Positions 17,486 to 26,129 of a stretch of 37,559 nucleotides of DNA are shown here, piece after piece (within the stretch, counting starts at the first letter, position 1; each line of letters begins with the position of its first letter). A program made the position numbers and the translations under genes. The notes below the pieces were generated by a model that saw only the letters and a list, made by a program, of their open reading frames with translations, searched no databases and was not told the DNA's origin. The stretch comes from a bacterium (lineage in GTDB: Bacteria; SZUA-79; Acidulodesulfobacterales; Acidulodesulfobacteraceae), in contig JAKAQA010000003.1 in the NCBI GenBank assembly GCA_021811805.1, positions 1-37,559 of the forward strand. The letters are read 5' to 3'.

Positions 17486-17504
17486 TTTATAACGTCGTTA
17501 TAAA
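17486..17504. promoter_or_regulatory. Operator-like 19-base palindrome in the leader of the zinc-ribbon gene
   Basis: Arms TTTATAACG and CGTTATAAA flank a single central base. The site lies between the predicted transcription start and the ribosome site of the gene at 17467. Confidence 0.6.
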
Positions 17505-17520
17505 GTAAATCTTAAAATAT

Positions 17521-17548
17521 ATTATACCATAAAATAAAAAATATGAAA
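17521..17548 (-). promoter_or_regulatory. Promoter of the small zinc-ribbon gene
   Basis: On the minus strand TTTCAT (17548-17543) and TATAAT (17526-17521) are 16 bases apart. The -10 is perfect and the -35 moderate. Confidence 0.6.
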
Positions 17549-17592
17549 CGAATTTATTAAATAGTTTAGTTTATAAATCGGAATTTTGGCTA

Positions 17593-18573
17593 TCAGCCGA
17601 TAAGTTTTGCGGCGTAAAGAGAATAATAGCTTATAATTATATCCGCTCCCGCTCTTTTAATAGAGGTAAGCATTTCGAGAACGGCGGCATCTTCTTTTAA
17701 ATATCCGAGCTTTGCCGCGGCTTTAATCATGGAATACTCGCCGGATACGTTATAGGCGGCAAGAGGCCTTTTGAAAGTTTGTTTCAGTCTGTATATTATG
17801 TCGAGATAGCTTAAAGCCGGCTTGACCATAATGATGTCCGCGCCTTCGTCCAAATCGAGGGCAGTTTCCAGAATAGCCTCGTCCGAATTGGAATAGTCCA
17901 TCTGATAAGATTTTCTGTTGCCGAATTTAGGCGAACTGTCCGCCGCATCTCTGAACGGTTCGTAAAAAGCCGAAGCGTATTTCGAGGAGTAGGACATAAT
18001 GGGAATATCGGCTAAACCCTCGTCGTCCAAGGCTTCCCTTATTTTTTTTACCCTGCCGTCCATCATATCCGAAGGCGCAATTATATCCGAGCCGGCTTTT
18101 GCATAAGAAACGCTTATTTTTGCTAAATATTCCAGCGTTTCGTCGTTTTTTACGCGGCCGTTATGGTCCACGATTCCGCAGTGTCCGTGCGAGGTATAAT
18201 CGCACATGCAGACGTCGGTTATAACGAGAAGGTCCGGATATTCTTCTTTAAGGGCTTTAAGGGTCGTTTGAATTATTCCGTTATCAGAATAGCTTTCCGA
18301 ACCGGATTCGTCCTTGTGCTCCGGCACTCCGAAAAGAAGGATTCCTCCGATATTTAAACTTATGACGCTTTTAACCTCCTTCAAAAGTTCGTCTATAGAA
18401 TACCGGAACTGTCCCGGCATGCTTTCGATAGGCTCTCTGAGGGATTTGCCGTGGGTAACGAAATACGGCATAATAAATTTTGAAGGGTCGAGAACGGTCT
18501 CGCGCACTAAACTTAATAATTTTGAAGAAGACCTTAGTCTTCTCGGCCTTATTAAAGGATAACCGGAATTCAT
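17593..18573 (-). CDS. hemB: Porphobilinogen synthase (delta-aminolevulinate dehydratase)
   Basis: A 326-residue enzyme that condenses two 5-aminolevulinate molecules to porphobilinogen in tetrapyrrole synthesis. The Schiff-base lysines are visible as K198 (SYSSKYASAFY) and K251 (IMVKPALSY). The three-cysteine zinc site C122, C124, C132 (DVCMCDYTSHGHC) marks the zinc-dependent class rather than the magnesium type. GGAGG precedes the ATG by 10 bases. No other hem gene is in the window. It is divergent from queC with 77 bases between them. Confidence 0.97.
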   Translation of the reverse strand: MNSGYPLIRPRRLRSSSKLLSLVRETVLDPSKFIMPYFVTHGKSLREPIESMPGQFRYSIDELLKEVKSVISLNIGGILLFGVPEHKDESGSESYSDNGIIQTTLKALKEEYPDLLVITDVCMCDYTSHGHCGIVDHNGRVKNDETLEYLAKISVSYAKAGSDIIAPSDMMDGRVKKIREALDDEGLADIPIMSYSSKYASAFYEPFRDAADSSPKFGNRKSYQMDYSNSDEAILETALDLDEGADIIMVKPALSYLDIIYRLKQTFKRPLAAYNVSGEYSMIKAAAKLGYLKEDAAVLEMLTSIKRAGADIIISYYSLYAAKLIG

Positions 18574-18608
18574 TTTATTAATTCCTCCGAATTTATTTAT
18601 TTTCGATA

Positions 18609-18641
18609 ATTATAACATAAAAACCTCGAATATGCTATACT
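18609..18641. promoter_or_regulatory. Divergent hemB/queC promoter region
   Basis: TATAAT on the minus strand (18614-18609) would serve hemB. TATACT on the plus strand (18636-18641) lies nine bases ahead of the queC ATG, so the queC transcript would start within a few bases of its start codon. Neither -35 is convincing. Confidence 0.45.
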
Positions 18642-18650
18642 ATATACAAT

Positions 18651-19376
18651 ATGGACAAAGAAAAAAATAAAGCGGTCGTTCTTTTCAGCGGAGGGCTCGA
18701 CTCTACGACCACGCTTAAAATTGCGATAGACGAAGGATTCGAGCCGATACCTGTTACGTTTTTTTATAACCAGAGGCATAAAATCGAAATAGAACACGCG
18801 AAAGATATAATAAAGTTTTTTAATTTAAAAAAGCATATAATAATTAATCTTGATTTCGGCGCCGTTAAAGGCTCCGCGTTAACGGACGACGCCTTAAGCG
18901 TTCCTAAAAACAGGATAGATAAAAACGACGGAATAAAAACGACTGGAAACGATACGTATATACCAGTTACGTACGTTCCGGCGAGAAATACTATTTTTCT
19001 GTCGTATGCGCTTGCCGTTGCCGAAGTCCGTAAAGCGTCCGATATTTTTATAGGAGCCAATTATATAGACTACAGCGGCTACCCCGACTGCAGGCCGGAA
19101 TATTTAACCGCATTCGAAAAGACGGCAAACTTAGCGACAAAAGCCGGAGCGACCGGCGAAATAAGTTTTAAAATAAAAGCCCCGCTTCTAAAATTAACAA
19201 AAAAAGATATAATCGTAAAAGCGTTCGAAATAGGCGCGCCGCTCGAACTTACACACAGCTGTTACGACCCGGTAGAAGGCCTGGCATGCGGCGTATGCGA
19301 CTCCTGCATTTTAAGGAGGAGGGGCTTCGCCGAAGCCGGAATTAACGACCCGACAAAATATTACGGGTCAGACTAA
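18651..19376 (+). CDS. queC: 7-cyano-7-deazaguanine synthase
   Basis: A 241-residue PP-loop ATPase that converts 7-carboxy-7-deazaguanine to preQ0 in queuosine synthesis. SGGLDS at 13-18 is the PP-loop. The C-terminal zinc site is C204, C213, C216, C219 (HSCYDP, then CGVCDSC). YNQRHKIE and YVPARNTIF are also typical QueC stretches. No ribosome site precedes the ATG. The 3' end overlaps the convergent flavoprotein gene by nine bases. Confidence 0.96.
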   Translation: MDKEKNKAVVLFSGGLDSTTTLKIAIDEGFEPIPVTFFYNQRHKIEIEHAKDIIKFFNLKKHIIINLDFGAVKGSALTDDALSVPKNRIDKNDGIKTTGNDTYIPVTYVPARNTIFLSYALAVAEVRKASDIFIGANYIDYSGYPDCRPEYLTAFEKTANLATKAGATGEISFKIKAPLLKLTKKDIIVKAFEIGAPLELTHSCYDPVEGLACGVCDSCILRRRGFAEAGINDPTKYYGSD

Positions 19377-19742
19377 TTCCGTTACCTCTTTGACGTTAAA
19401 AACCATCGCCGACCTTACCCAGCTAAAACGCGATTTTAATTTGTCGAAATTTATGCCGTTTTCCTCGAATTTTGCCTTGCCTTTAAGCAGAAATCCCGCA
19501 CCTTTGCCCTGAAGTCCGGCAACGTCTTTTGAAGCCAGAATCATCTGCACTTCGCTCCCCGACTCTACATTTCTCTGCGTTTTATTAAGATGTCCCGCTG
19601 GAATTAAAAGCGTATCGTCGTTGTAAAGAACCTCGATATAGCTGTTCCACGTGGCGGCAAGATGAATTCCGTCCGTCCCGTACGTCGCAAAACTTGCCGG
19701 ACCTTCGTGCTTTAAAATTTCGATTATTTTTTCGTTAAGCAT
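19368..19742 (-). CDS. Pyridoxamine 5'-phosphate oxidase-like FMN-binding protein
   Basis: A 124-residue split-barrel protein of the PNPOx-like family. It begins with a helix and a first beta strand (GPASFATYGTDGIHLAATW), followed by LLIPAGHLNKTQRNV and VQMILASKDVAGLQGKGAGF, in family order. Members bind FMN or related cofactors; the substrate is unknown. AAGGAG lies about 11 bases before the ATG. Its end overlaps queC on the opposite strand. Confidence 0.85.
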   Translation of the reverse strand: MLNEKIIEILKHEGPASFATYGTDGIHLAATWNSYIEVLYNDDTLLIPAGHLNKTQRNVESGSEVQMILASKDVAGLQGKGAGFLLKGKAKFEENGINFDKLKSRFSWVRSAMVFNVKEVTELV

Positions 19743-19887
19743 AATTTAATAATCTCCTTGATATTGATATTAATTTTTTCCGTTTAAGGTAAACTTACAT
19801 CGATTATATCATTATTATTCATTTTTTAATATACAGTATACTTACCCCAAAATTGCCGATAGAAATTTTTACTTTACCTGCTTTATT

Positions 19888-22797
19888 TTATATTCTACCG
19901 CATAAAACGTAATAGGGACAGTATCCGCATATTTTTTTGCCGGATTCTTTTTTAACGCAGTCGAAATAATCCGAGTTTATTATTTCTCCTGTCAGCATTT
20001 CGATAAATGCGGCATAGGAGTTGAAAGAACCGCCGTCTTTAAGGTCTATTGAATATTCCCTGCCTTTTTTAAGCCCCCATAGTTTAGCCGAAACATTCGA
20101 ATGTCCTACGCCTTTATGGCTGCAGTAAAGCATTATATAAAACGGGAGCTGGACGGATTTGACGTTTTTCAGCCATTCTTCCCTGTTTCCCGCCGCCGGT
20201 ATAAATTTTTTATCGGGTACCGATAATATTCCGCCCGTTTTATAATCTATAATAAAGTGCTCTCCGTCTTTTTCAAATATTAAGTCAGCTCTTCCCGCAA
20301 GTTTTATTTTTTGAGCGCACCGCTCAGCCGTTATAAAAGTTTCCATAGGATATTCGACGCCGGTTATGGTTGCGCCCGAAAGCTCTTTCCGCCTCGCCTC
20401 TATAAGCTCGCCGAGAGCATAAAACATCTGCCTTTTTTGCAGGTTAAGGACTTTCGAGCCGCGGCAGTTAAAATTTTTGCCTAATATTCCGTAAATCTCG
20501 GCTTTTTCGTTTTCCGAATCAGAAATCCGGTATTCTTTATATAAAAACTTTTCGAAATATTCTTTAAGAACGGCGTGGATAACGTTCCCCACGCCGGGTG
20601 CGTCTATATCCTCTCCTACTTCTTCGCTTTCGCTCATGTTTAATACGTACCTGTAATAAAACATCGAGGGGCATTTGAGATATGCATCGAGTTTGGCGGC
20701 TGAATAATCGATGCCGCAGAGATATTCCTTTACTTCTTCCGTCTTTTCTATTGGGGAAGGCTCTTTGCGGATAAAATTAATTTTAAAAGCGGAATTTGTT
20801 TCTTTCGGCTCTTTTAAATTTTTAGTTTTTTTCTGAATGTCCCATATAATTTTTTCTATGAAACGCGACTTTTCCGACGAGCTCGAATCTTTATAAAAGA
20901 AATGTACTTCTTTTGCGGCAGATATCAGGTTAAAAAAATTATACTCCTGCATGCGCGACGATTCGTCTGCCGCCGGAATCTTCAGGAATTTTCTTACGTC
21001 TTCGGTCAATACGGTATCTTCTTTCGAAACGTCCGGCAGGGTTCCTTCGTTTGCGCCGAGGTAATAAACTCTGTCGAAATTAATCGTTCTTGCTTCCAGC
21101 GGTCCTAAAACCTGCAGGCCTTTAACCGGCGTTCCGGCGAAAGGAACTTTCTGCCGCTTCAGGATGCTTTTTAAAAGGTTGAAATAACCGGATATTCCCT
21201 CGAATTTATAAGCCGAAAAACTTTCGGCGCCGAACTCCATTACGCTTTTAAGAGCGGATTCTATAAATTTTGAGCCGTAGGGATGTTTGTCCGCGGCTGA
21301 ATTATGAGATACCGCGTCTATTATTTTTATAATTTTTTCTATAAAATCTTTTATGTTTTCGATATTTTCAAAGTCAGATATAAATATCCGGTGCATCTCC
21401 GAAAGATACGCTTTCATATCGTTTTGGCCGCCGGAGACGGGTTCGATGTTTTCGATATCCTTAACGGAAATAAATAAAATTTTATTTATTTTAATATAAT
21501 ATTCGATGGACTGAAAAAGCGTTCTGGTCCGGACGGCGTTAAAATCTAACTGAGGCAGTCCTTTTAATTTTCCGCTGATGTTTTTTACGTAAGGATGCAG
21601 AAATAACGAAATATAGTCTTTAGCATAAAATTTGCCGTTTTTTTTTCTGCCGTGCAGAACGGACATCAAATTAAAAAGCGTATATATAGGCGTCCTCTTT
21701 AAAGAATATCCGATAGATACGTTGTATTCTTCTTTATTTAACGAATTAAGGAGGTTGTGGAGCAGGGGAAAAAGATAGTCTTCTTTGGAAAGCACTATCA
21801 AATCCTTGGAAGACAGCTTGTTTTCGGACTGCTTTATCGTTTCTTTCAGGCGCATTATTTCGTTATGCACCGAGGAAACTTTGTTGAAATAAAATTTAAC
21901 CTGCGCATATTCCGATTCATAGCCGTTATATTTATTTCCGCCGCCGTTTATTATTCCGTTTTTTTCCTCCGGAGGCTCTAAACCGATTTTTTTAAGAAAA
22001 TCCGTTATTCCTGCGCCTGTTTTCGATACTATGCAGGCTTGCGTTTCATTTCCGGAGTTTTTATTTTTTAATAAATTTTTAAATATAACGGATTCTGCGG
22101 CGGTGATTCCGTAAAAAGCGGCAAGAATTACCCTCCTGCCGTTTAAAAAAGAAGAAACTGCGCCCGCGGCTGGATTTTCGGCGGTATTTTCCGCTATGGA
22201 TTTATACCTGTAAGACCTCGAGCAGAATCCCCGCTCTGATAGAGTTTCGTAAAAAAGTTTATACATTTTAGAAAATTTTGCAAATTTATCGGGGAAATTA
22301 AAAATATTTAAGCCGGGGTCTATTTTTTCCGCTATAAGCCCGTCGCATGACGCGGGGTCGGCAGATTCTATCAAAAGCTCTTCGAAATCTCCGAACAGCT
22401 TATATCCCCAAGGCATAAAAACATCTAATTTTTCGGCATTTTTTATTAACCGAGTTTCTTTATTATTGTTTAAATCGAAAATAATAAAAGCCGCTTCGGC
22501 GGAATTTATCTTCGGAAAAGGCGGAAATACGGAGGGGGCGGATGATTCCCAGCATTTATCTATAAAATCGTCTATCGAAAACATTTCTACGGCGTCCGTA
22601 GAAATGTTATAGGCGCCGGAAATATATTTCCCCAGAAAATAGGCGGGCCTTCTGTGCGGGAATATAACCGCGACTTTTTGTCCCGATTTAATTTCTTGGA
22701 GGACTAAATCGCCGGTATATTTTATTATATCGGCGGATTTTTTTAAAATATGCGCCTCGCCCCCGCCCGAAATGCCGCCTAAAATAAAATTATCCAT
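19888..22797 (-). CDS. addB: AddB-like subunit: inactive helicase fold plus PD-(D/E)XK nuclease with Fe-S cluster
   Basis: About 969 residues from the ATG at 22797. A GTG 12 bases upstream, overlapping the addA stop, is an alternative start. The N-terminal GGISGGGEAHIL corresponds to a Walker A loop that has lost its GK(T/S), as expected for a non-motor AddB/RexB-type subunit. The middle contains PVKGLQVLGPLEARTINF and a YLGANEG segment typical of AddB. The C-terminal nuclease shows GNVIHAVLKEYFEKF, AGRADLIFE and IIDYKTG. Cysteines at LKCPSMFYYRY and at C957, C960 and C966 (CGYC, then C) match the AddB iron-sulfur cluster. With AddA it processes double-strand breaks for RecA loading. Confidence 0.88.
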   Translation of the reverse strand: MDNFILGGISGGGEAHILKKSADIIKYTGDLVLQEIKSGQKVAVIFPHRRPAYFLGKYISGAYNISTDAVEMFSIDDFIDKCWESSAPSVFPPFPKINSAEAAFIIFDLNNNKETRLIKNAEKLDVFMPWGYKLFGDFEELLIESADPASCDGLIAEKIDPGLNIFNFPDKFAKFSKMYKLFYETLSERGFCSRSYRYKSIAENTAENPAAGAVSSFLNGRRVILAAFYGITAAESVIFKNLLKNKNSGNETQACIVSKTGAGITDFLKKIGLEPPEEKNGIINGGGNKYNGYESEYAQVKFYFNKVSSVHNEIMRLKETIKQSENKLSSKDLIVLSKEDYLFPLLHNLLNSLNKEEYNVSIGYSLKRTPIYTLFNLMSVLHGRKKNGKFYAKDYISLFLHPYVKNISGKLKGLPQLDFNAVRTRTLFQSIEYYIKINKILFISVKDIENIEPVSGGQNDMKAYLSEMHRIFISDFENIENIKDFIEKIIKIIDAVSHNSAADKHPYGSKFIESALKSVMEFGAESFSAYKFEGISGYFNLLKSILKRQKVPFAGTPVKGLQVLGPLEARTINFDRVYYLGANEGTLPDVSKEDTVLTEDVRKFLKIPAADESSRMQEYNFFNLISAAKEVHFFYKDSSSSEKSRFIEKIIWDIQKKTKNLKEPKETNSAFKINFIRKEPSPIEKTEEVKEYLCGIDYSAAKLDAYLKCPSMFYYRYVLNMSESEEVGEDIDAPGVGNVIHAVLKEYFEKFLYKEYRISDSENEKAEIYGILGKNFNCRGSKVLNLQKRQMFYALGELIEARRKELSGATITGVEYPMETFITAERCAQKIKLAGRADLIFEKDGEHFIIDYKTGGILSVPDKKFIPAAGNREEWLKNVKSVQLPFYIMLYCSHKGVGHSNVSAKLWGLKKGREYSIDLKDGGSFNSYAAFIEMLTGEIINSDYFDCVKKESGKKICGYCPYYVLCGRI

Positions 22798-22802
22798 GAT
22801 TT

Positions 22803-25800
22803 TTAACACTCTAATATGCCGCCGCTATCGATATTATATATAACGGCGGAAATCTTTTTACCGGCGTAAATATCCTTCAAAACGGATTTATATCCGAGCA
22901 GCTGGGTTTTGTAGGATTCCGACTCTTTCTTATTCATATCGCCGGTTTTATAATCCAATATGCAAATTTCGCCCGTTTTTTCCGATACGGAAACTCTGTC
23001 CATACGGCAGACGCTTCCGGCGGCGGACAGATACTCTTTTTCGGTAAATACTTCGTATATTTCCCTGTCGAACAGTTTCAGCAGAAAATTATTTTCTTTT
23101 ATCCGCTCTATTTTTTCTTTTATATCGGTTTTAGTTTCGCAAATACCGGCTAAAAGCATATATTTTTCTATTAAGGCGTCCAAATTCATAAAGTCTTCGG
23201 CATATTTAATTTCGCTCAAAACTTTATGGTAAAAATCGCCTCTTTTTATGCTTAAATATTGGGTTACCGTTTTTATCGCTCGTTCGAAGCCGATATCGCA
23301 GTATCCGCAATCCAAAGCGATTTCCAAGTTTTCGGGCGGGTTTCCTTCCGAGCCGCCTTTTTCATTTTCATTTTCTTGTCCTTGCTCTTGTCCTTGCCCG
23401 TTTCTTTTTTCATTTTCGCTTTTTCCGTCTTTGTCTTCCGGCTTTTTGAAGGGCTTTTCGCCGGCAGACTCTTCCGGCAGAGGACATTCTCCCTTTGAAA
23501 TAATAAGATTATACATCTCGTGCTTCGCCCTTGTCAGCGCGACATAAAGAACATTGAGGCCGCTTATATTTTCGTTTTTTACCGCGCCGAAATAAACCGA
23601 CTCTAAATAAGAGGATTTAAACATCTTTTTGGTTATGTAAAGCAGGTCTAAAGACCCTTTTCCTTCTCCGGTATCCGTGTCCGACACGGCGGCAAAGTAG
23701 TTTTTTTTCGCTCCATTATTGTTTTTGCTTCCTGACCCGTCCGGTCTGAGGGCATAATTTTCTTCCGCAAAAAAAACGTTTATTACGGCATCCCACTGCA
23801 GTCCTTTTGCTTTATGGACGGTAAGAAGAGTCAGCGCGTCTGCGGCTTTCGGCAGTTCTAAAGAAAATATTTCTTTTTCGGAGCCGTCTTTAGAATTATC
23901 GGGATTAATTAAATCTAAAAAATCGTTTAAATCGGCGGAACCTTTTTCCTCCGCGTACTGGATTGCGTCTAAAAAATGCGCAAGATAGGCGGATTCTTCG
24001 GGAAAATTTTCCGTAATATTAAAAACTTTATAAATATAAAGGACTATTTCATACGGCGGAAGGTATCCGGTTTTGTTGAATAATTCTTCGAAGCATTCGT
24101 TCCATAAATTTTCGTATTTTTCCCTGAACTCTATATACAGCGGGACATTTTTTAAATTTTTTAAATTAGTTTCGAACAGAAATTTTTCGAACTCTTTTCT
24201 GCCTGACCCGAAGCCGTTCTTTTTCCCTAAAATATCTCCCAGAATAAAACCGCCGAAATTAAAATCGTCCGTCGGAGAATTTAAAAAATTTAATAGCATT
24301 TCTATTTCTTTTATAATTTTTCTGTTTCTAATGTCTAAACTGCTCTGCGTAACTACCGGATAGCCTTTTTCTATAAGCCGCCCCGCTATATCGTTAAGGT
24401 ATCTGTTTTTCTGGGCCAGTACGGCTATATCTCCGTATCCGTAACCGCGCCTCTTAAGGTCTTCTATTATTTCGATAAGACGCGGTTCTATAATGTCTAA
24501 AGGATTGGCGGCAGGCGCGGCTGACTCCGCATCTTTTTCCATGGGGGCATCCGGATATTTGAATATTTCCGTTCGGCAGTAGCCTCCGGCATTAATATTT
24601 TTACCGCCTTCGTCAAGCGGCGTATCCTGTTCGTAAGTTAAAAAACCCGCCGGATCGCCTACGGATTCCGCCCTGTCCCTGAGCGCGCTTTTAAAAACGT
24701 TGTTTACGTAATCCACTAAAACCTTATCCGACCTGAAATTAAATTTCAGCGATACTTTTTTGAATTCGTTAAGCGAAGGAAAAGATTTGCCTCCGCCGTC
24801 CATAAGGGCTTTCATTATTTTATAATCTGCTCCCCTGAATCCGTATAAAGCCTGTTTCAGGTCTCCGACCGTGAACAGGGAGCCGCCTTTTGAAAGGGAT
24901 TCTTCTATTAACGGTTTAAGATTGCGCCACTGCACTTTTGACGTGTCCTGAAACTCGTCTATAAAATAATGGTAGATGTTATTTCCCAGTTGAAAATAAA
25001 TTTCGGGAACGGAACTTTCGCTTAAAAACCGGCTTAATTTTTTATTTATGTCGCTTATATAAACAAGTCCCGAAATTTTATAAGCGTTTATCAATTCTTT
25101 TTTAAAAGATTCGTAAAGGGTTAAATACGGCAGGCTTTTTAGTTTTGCTATATCCGGCAGATACTTATCGAAACCGTCGAATAATTCTTCCCACTTTTCC
25201 GAACAGCCGTCTTCATCCGGCCCGGTTTTATTTTTTTTACGGTTTTTATACGGAAACCCTTTTCTATCGTTGACCAATCCGAAATAATTTTTATCGTTCA
25301 AAAAATTTTTTATTTTATCTACGGTATCTTTTTTGAAGTTGCCTTTAATCTCTAAACCCTCGTCCTCAGCCGTTTTTAATAAATCTTTAAGCCCTTCTAT
25401 CAAGGGCTTAAAATTTTCGTCCAATTTTGCTTTAAACGAAAAATCGGAAGAAAACTCTTCGTTATAGTCGGATTCGGTTTCCAGCAGGCGTTTCATCTCG
25501 TCTTTAATCTTTTTAACGGGGTTAAAGTCTATTCCGTCTCCGCTTTTATTCCTGTCTAAAAGGTCGAGAAATTCGTCTAAAACGGTTTGACCGGCGGACT
25601 CGACCATATTTATAACGGCGTAGTTTATAACCGGAGAACTTTCGGTAGATATTTCAAAATCAGGGGGCAGTCCTATCTCGGCGGCGGACGCTTTAAGTAT
25701 CTTAGAGGTAAAACTGTCTATCGTTCTTATCTGAAAATCGTGGTAATTAGACAGTATCCCGTCTATAAGATTTTCGGCGGCCGAAGCGGGAGACTGTCCG

Positions 25801-26102
25801 CCGAAATCGGTAATATCCGAAATATAACGGAGCGTGCCGGCGTCGAGAAGGCCGAGGCGCATCGACTTCAGTTTGCCTAATACCTGCGTTTTCATCTCTT
25901 TCGCCGAATTGTTGGTAAAAGTAATACCCAATATATTTGTAAGTTTATTATCGGGTATATTGTTGCGCGATAATAGAAATTGCAGTACCCGCAGGGTAAG
26001 GGTATATGTTTTGCCCGAACCGGCGGACGCCTCTACGGAATAAATATGCGGGAAACGCAGTTCCGTATCTTTTTCCAGAGTTTCGTTAATTTTGCCGTCC
26101 AT
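22803..26102 (-). CDS. addA: AddA-like UvrD-family helicase-nuclease
   Basis: A 1099-residue superfamily 1 helicase with a C-terminal RecB-type nuclease. Walker A EASAGSGKT is at 24-32. Helicase motifs follow in order: FIDEFQDTSKVQW, FTVGDLKQALYGFRG, TVHKAKGLQWDAV and YVALTRAKHEMY. The nuclease has GDFYHKVLSE, CRMDRVSV, CILDYKTGD and QLLGYK, the usual catalytic set. A charged, repeat-rich linker (GQGQEQGQENENE) sits between helicase and nuclease. It is cotranscribed with addB. It lies 27 bases after ackA, so it may share that transcript; no ribosome site is evident. Confidence 0.93.
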   Translation of the reverse strand: MDGKINETLEKDTELRFPHIYSVEASAGSGKTYTLTLRVLQFLLSRNNIPDNKLTNILGITFTNNSAKEMKTQVLGKLKSMRLGLLDAGTLRYISDITDFGGQSPASAAENLIDGILSNYHDFQIRTIDSFTSKILKASAAEIGLPPDFEISTESSPVINYAVINMVESAGQTVLDEFLDLLDRNKSGDGIDFNPVKKIKDEMKRLLETESDYNEEFSSDFSFKAKLDENFKPLIEGLKDLLKTAEDEGLEIKGNFKKDTVDKIKNFLNDKNYFGLVNDRKGFPYKNRKKNKTGPDEDGCSEKWEELFDGFDKYLPDIAKLKSLPYLTLYESFKKELINAYKISGLVYISDINKKLSRFLSESSVPEIYFQLGNNIYHYFIDEFQDTSKVQWRNLKPLIEESLSKGGSLFTVGDLKQALYGFRGADYKIMKALMDGGGKSFPSLNEFKKVSLKFNFRSDKVLVDYVNNVFKSALRDRAESVGDPAGFLTYEQDTPLDEGGKNINAGGYCRTEIFKYPDAPMEKDAESAAPAANPLDIIEPRLIEIIEDLKRRGYGYGDIAVLAQKNRYLNDIAGRLIEKGYPVVTQSSLDIRNRKIIKEIEMLLNFLNSPTDDFNFGGFILGDILGKKNGFGSGRKEFEKFLFETNLKNLKNVPLYIEFREKYENLWNECFEELFNKTGYLPPYEIVLYIYKVFNITENFPEESAYLAHFLDAIQYAEEKGSADLNDFLDLINPDNSKDGSEKEIFSLELPKAADALTLLTVHKAKGLQWDAVINVFFAEENYALRPDGSGSKNNNGAKKNYFAAVSDTDTGEGKGSLDLLYITKKMFKSSYLESVYFGAVKNENISGLNVLYVALTRAKHEMYNLIISKGECPLPEESAGEKPFKKPEDKDGKSENEKRNGQGQEQGQENENEKGGSEGNPPENLEIALDCGYCDIGFERAIKTVTQYLSIKRGDFYHKVLSEIKYAEDFMNLDALIEKYMLLAGICETKTDIKEKIERIKENNFLLKLFDREIYEVFTEKEYLSAAGSVCRMDRVSVSEKTGEICILDYKTGDMNKKESESYKTQLLGYKSVLKDIYAGKKISAVIYNIDSGGILEC
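23375..23398. repeat. Tandem 12-base repeat in the addA linker
   Basis: CTTGTCCTTGCT and CTTGTCCTTGCC lie back to back and encode the Gln/Glu/Gly-rich linker between helicase and nuclease. The 12-base unit keeps the frame if its copy number changes. Confidence 0.7.
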
Positions 26103-26129
26103 AACTATTTATTAATTTTTTATAGATTT

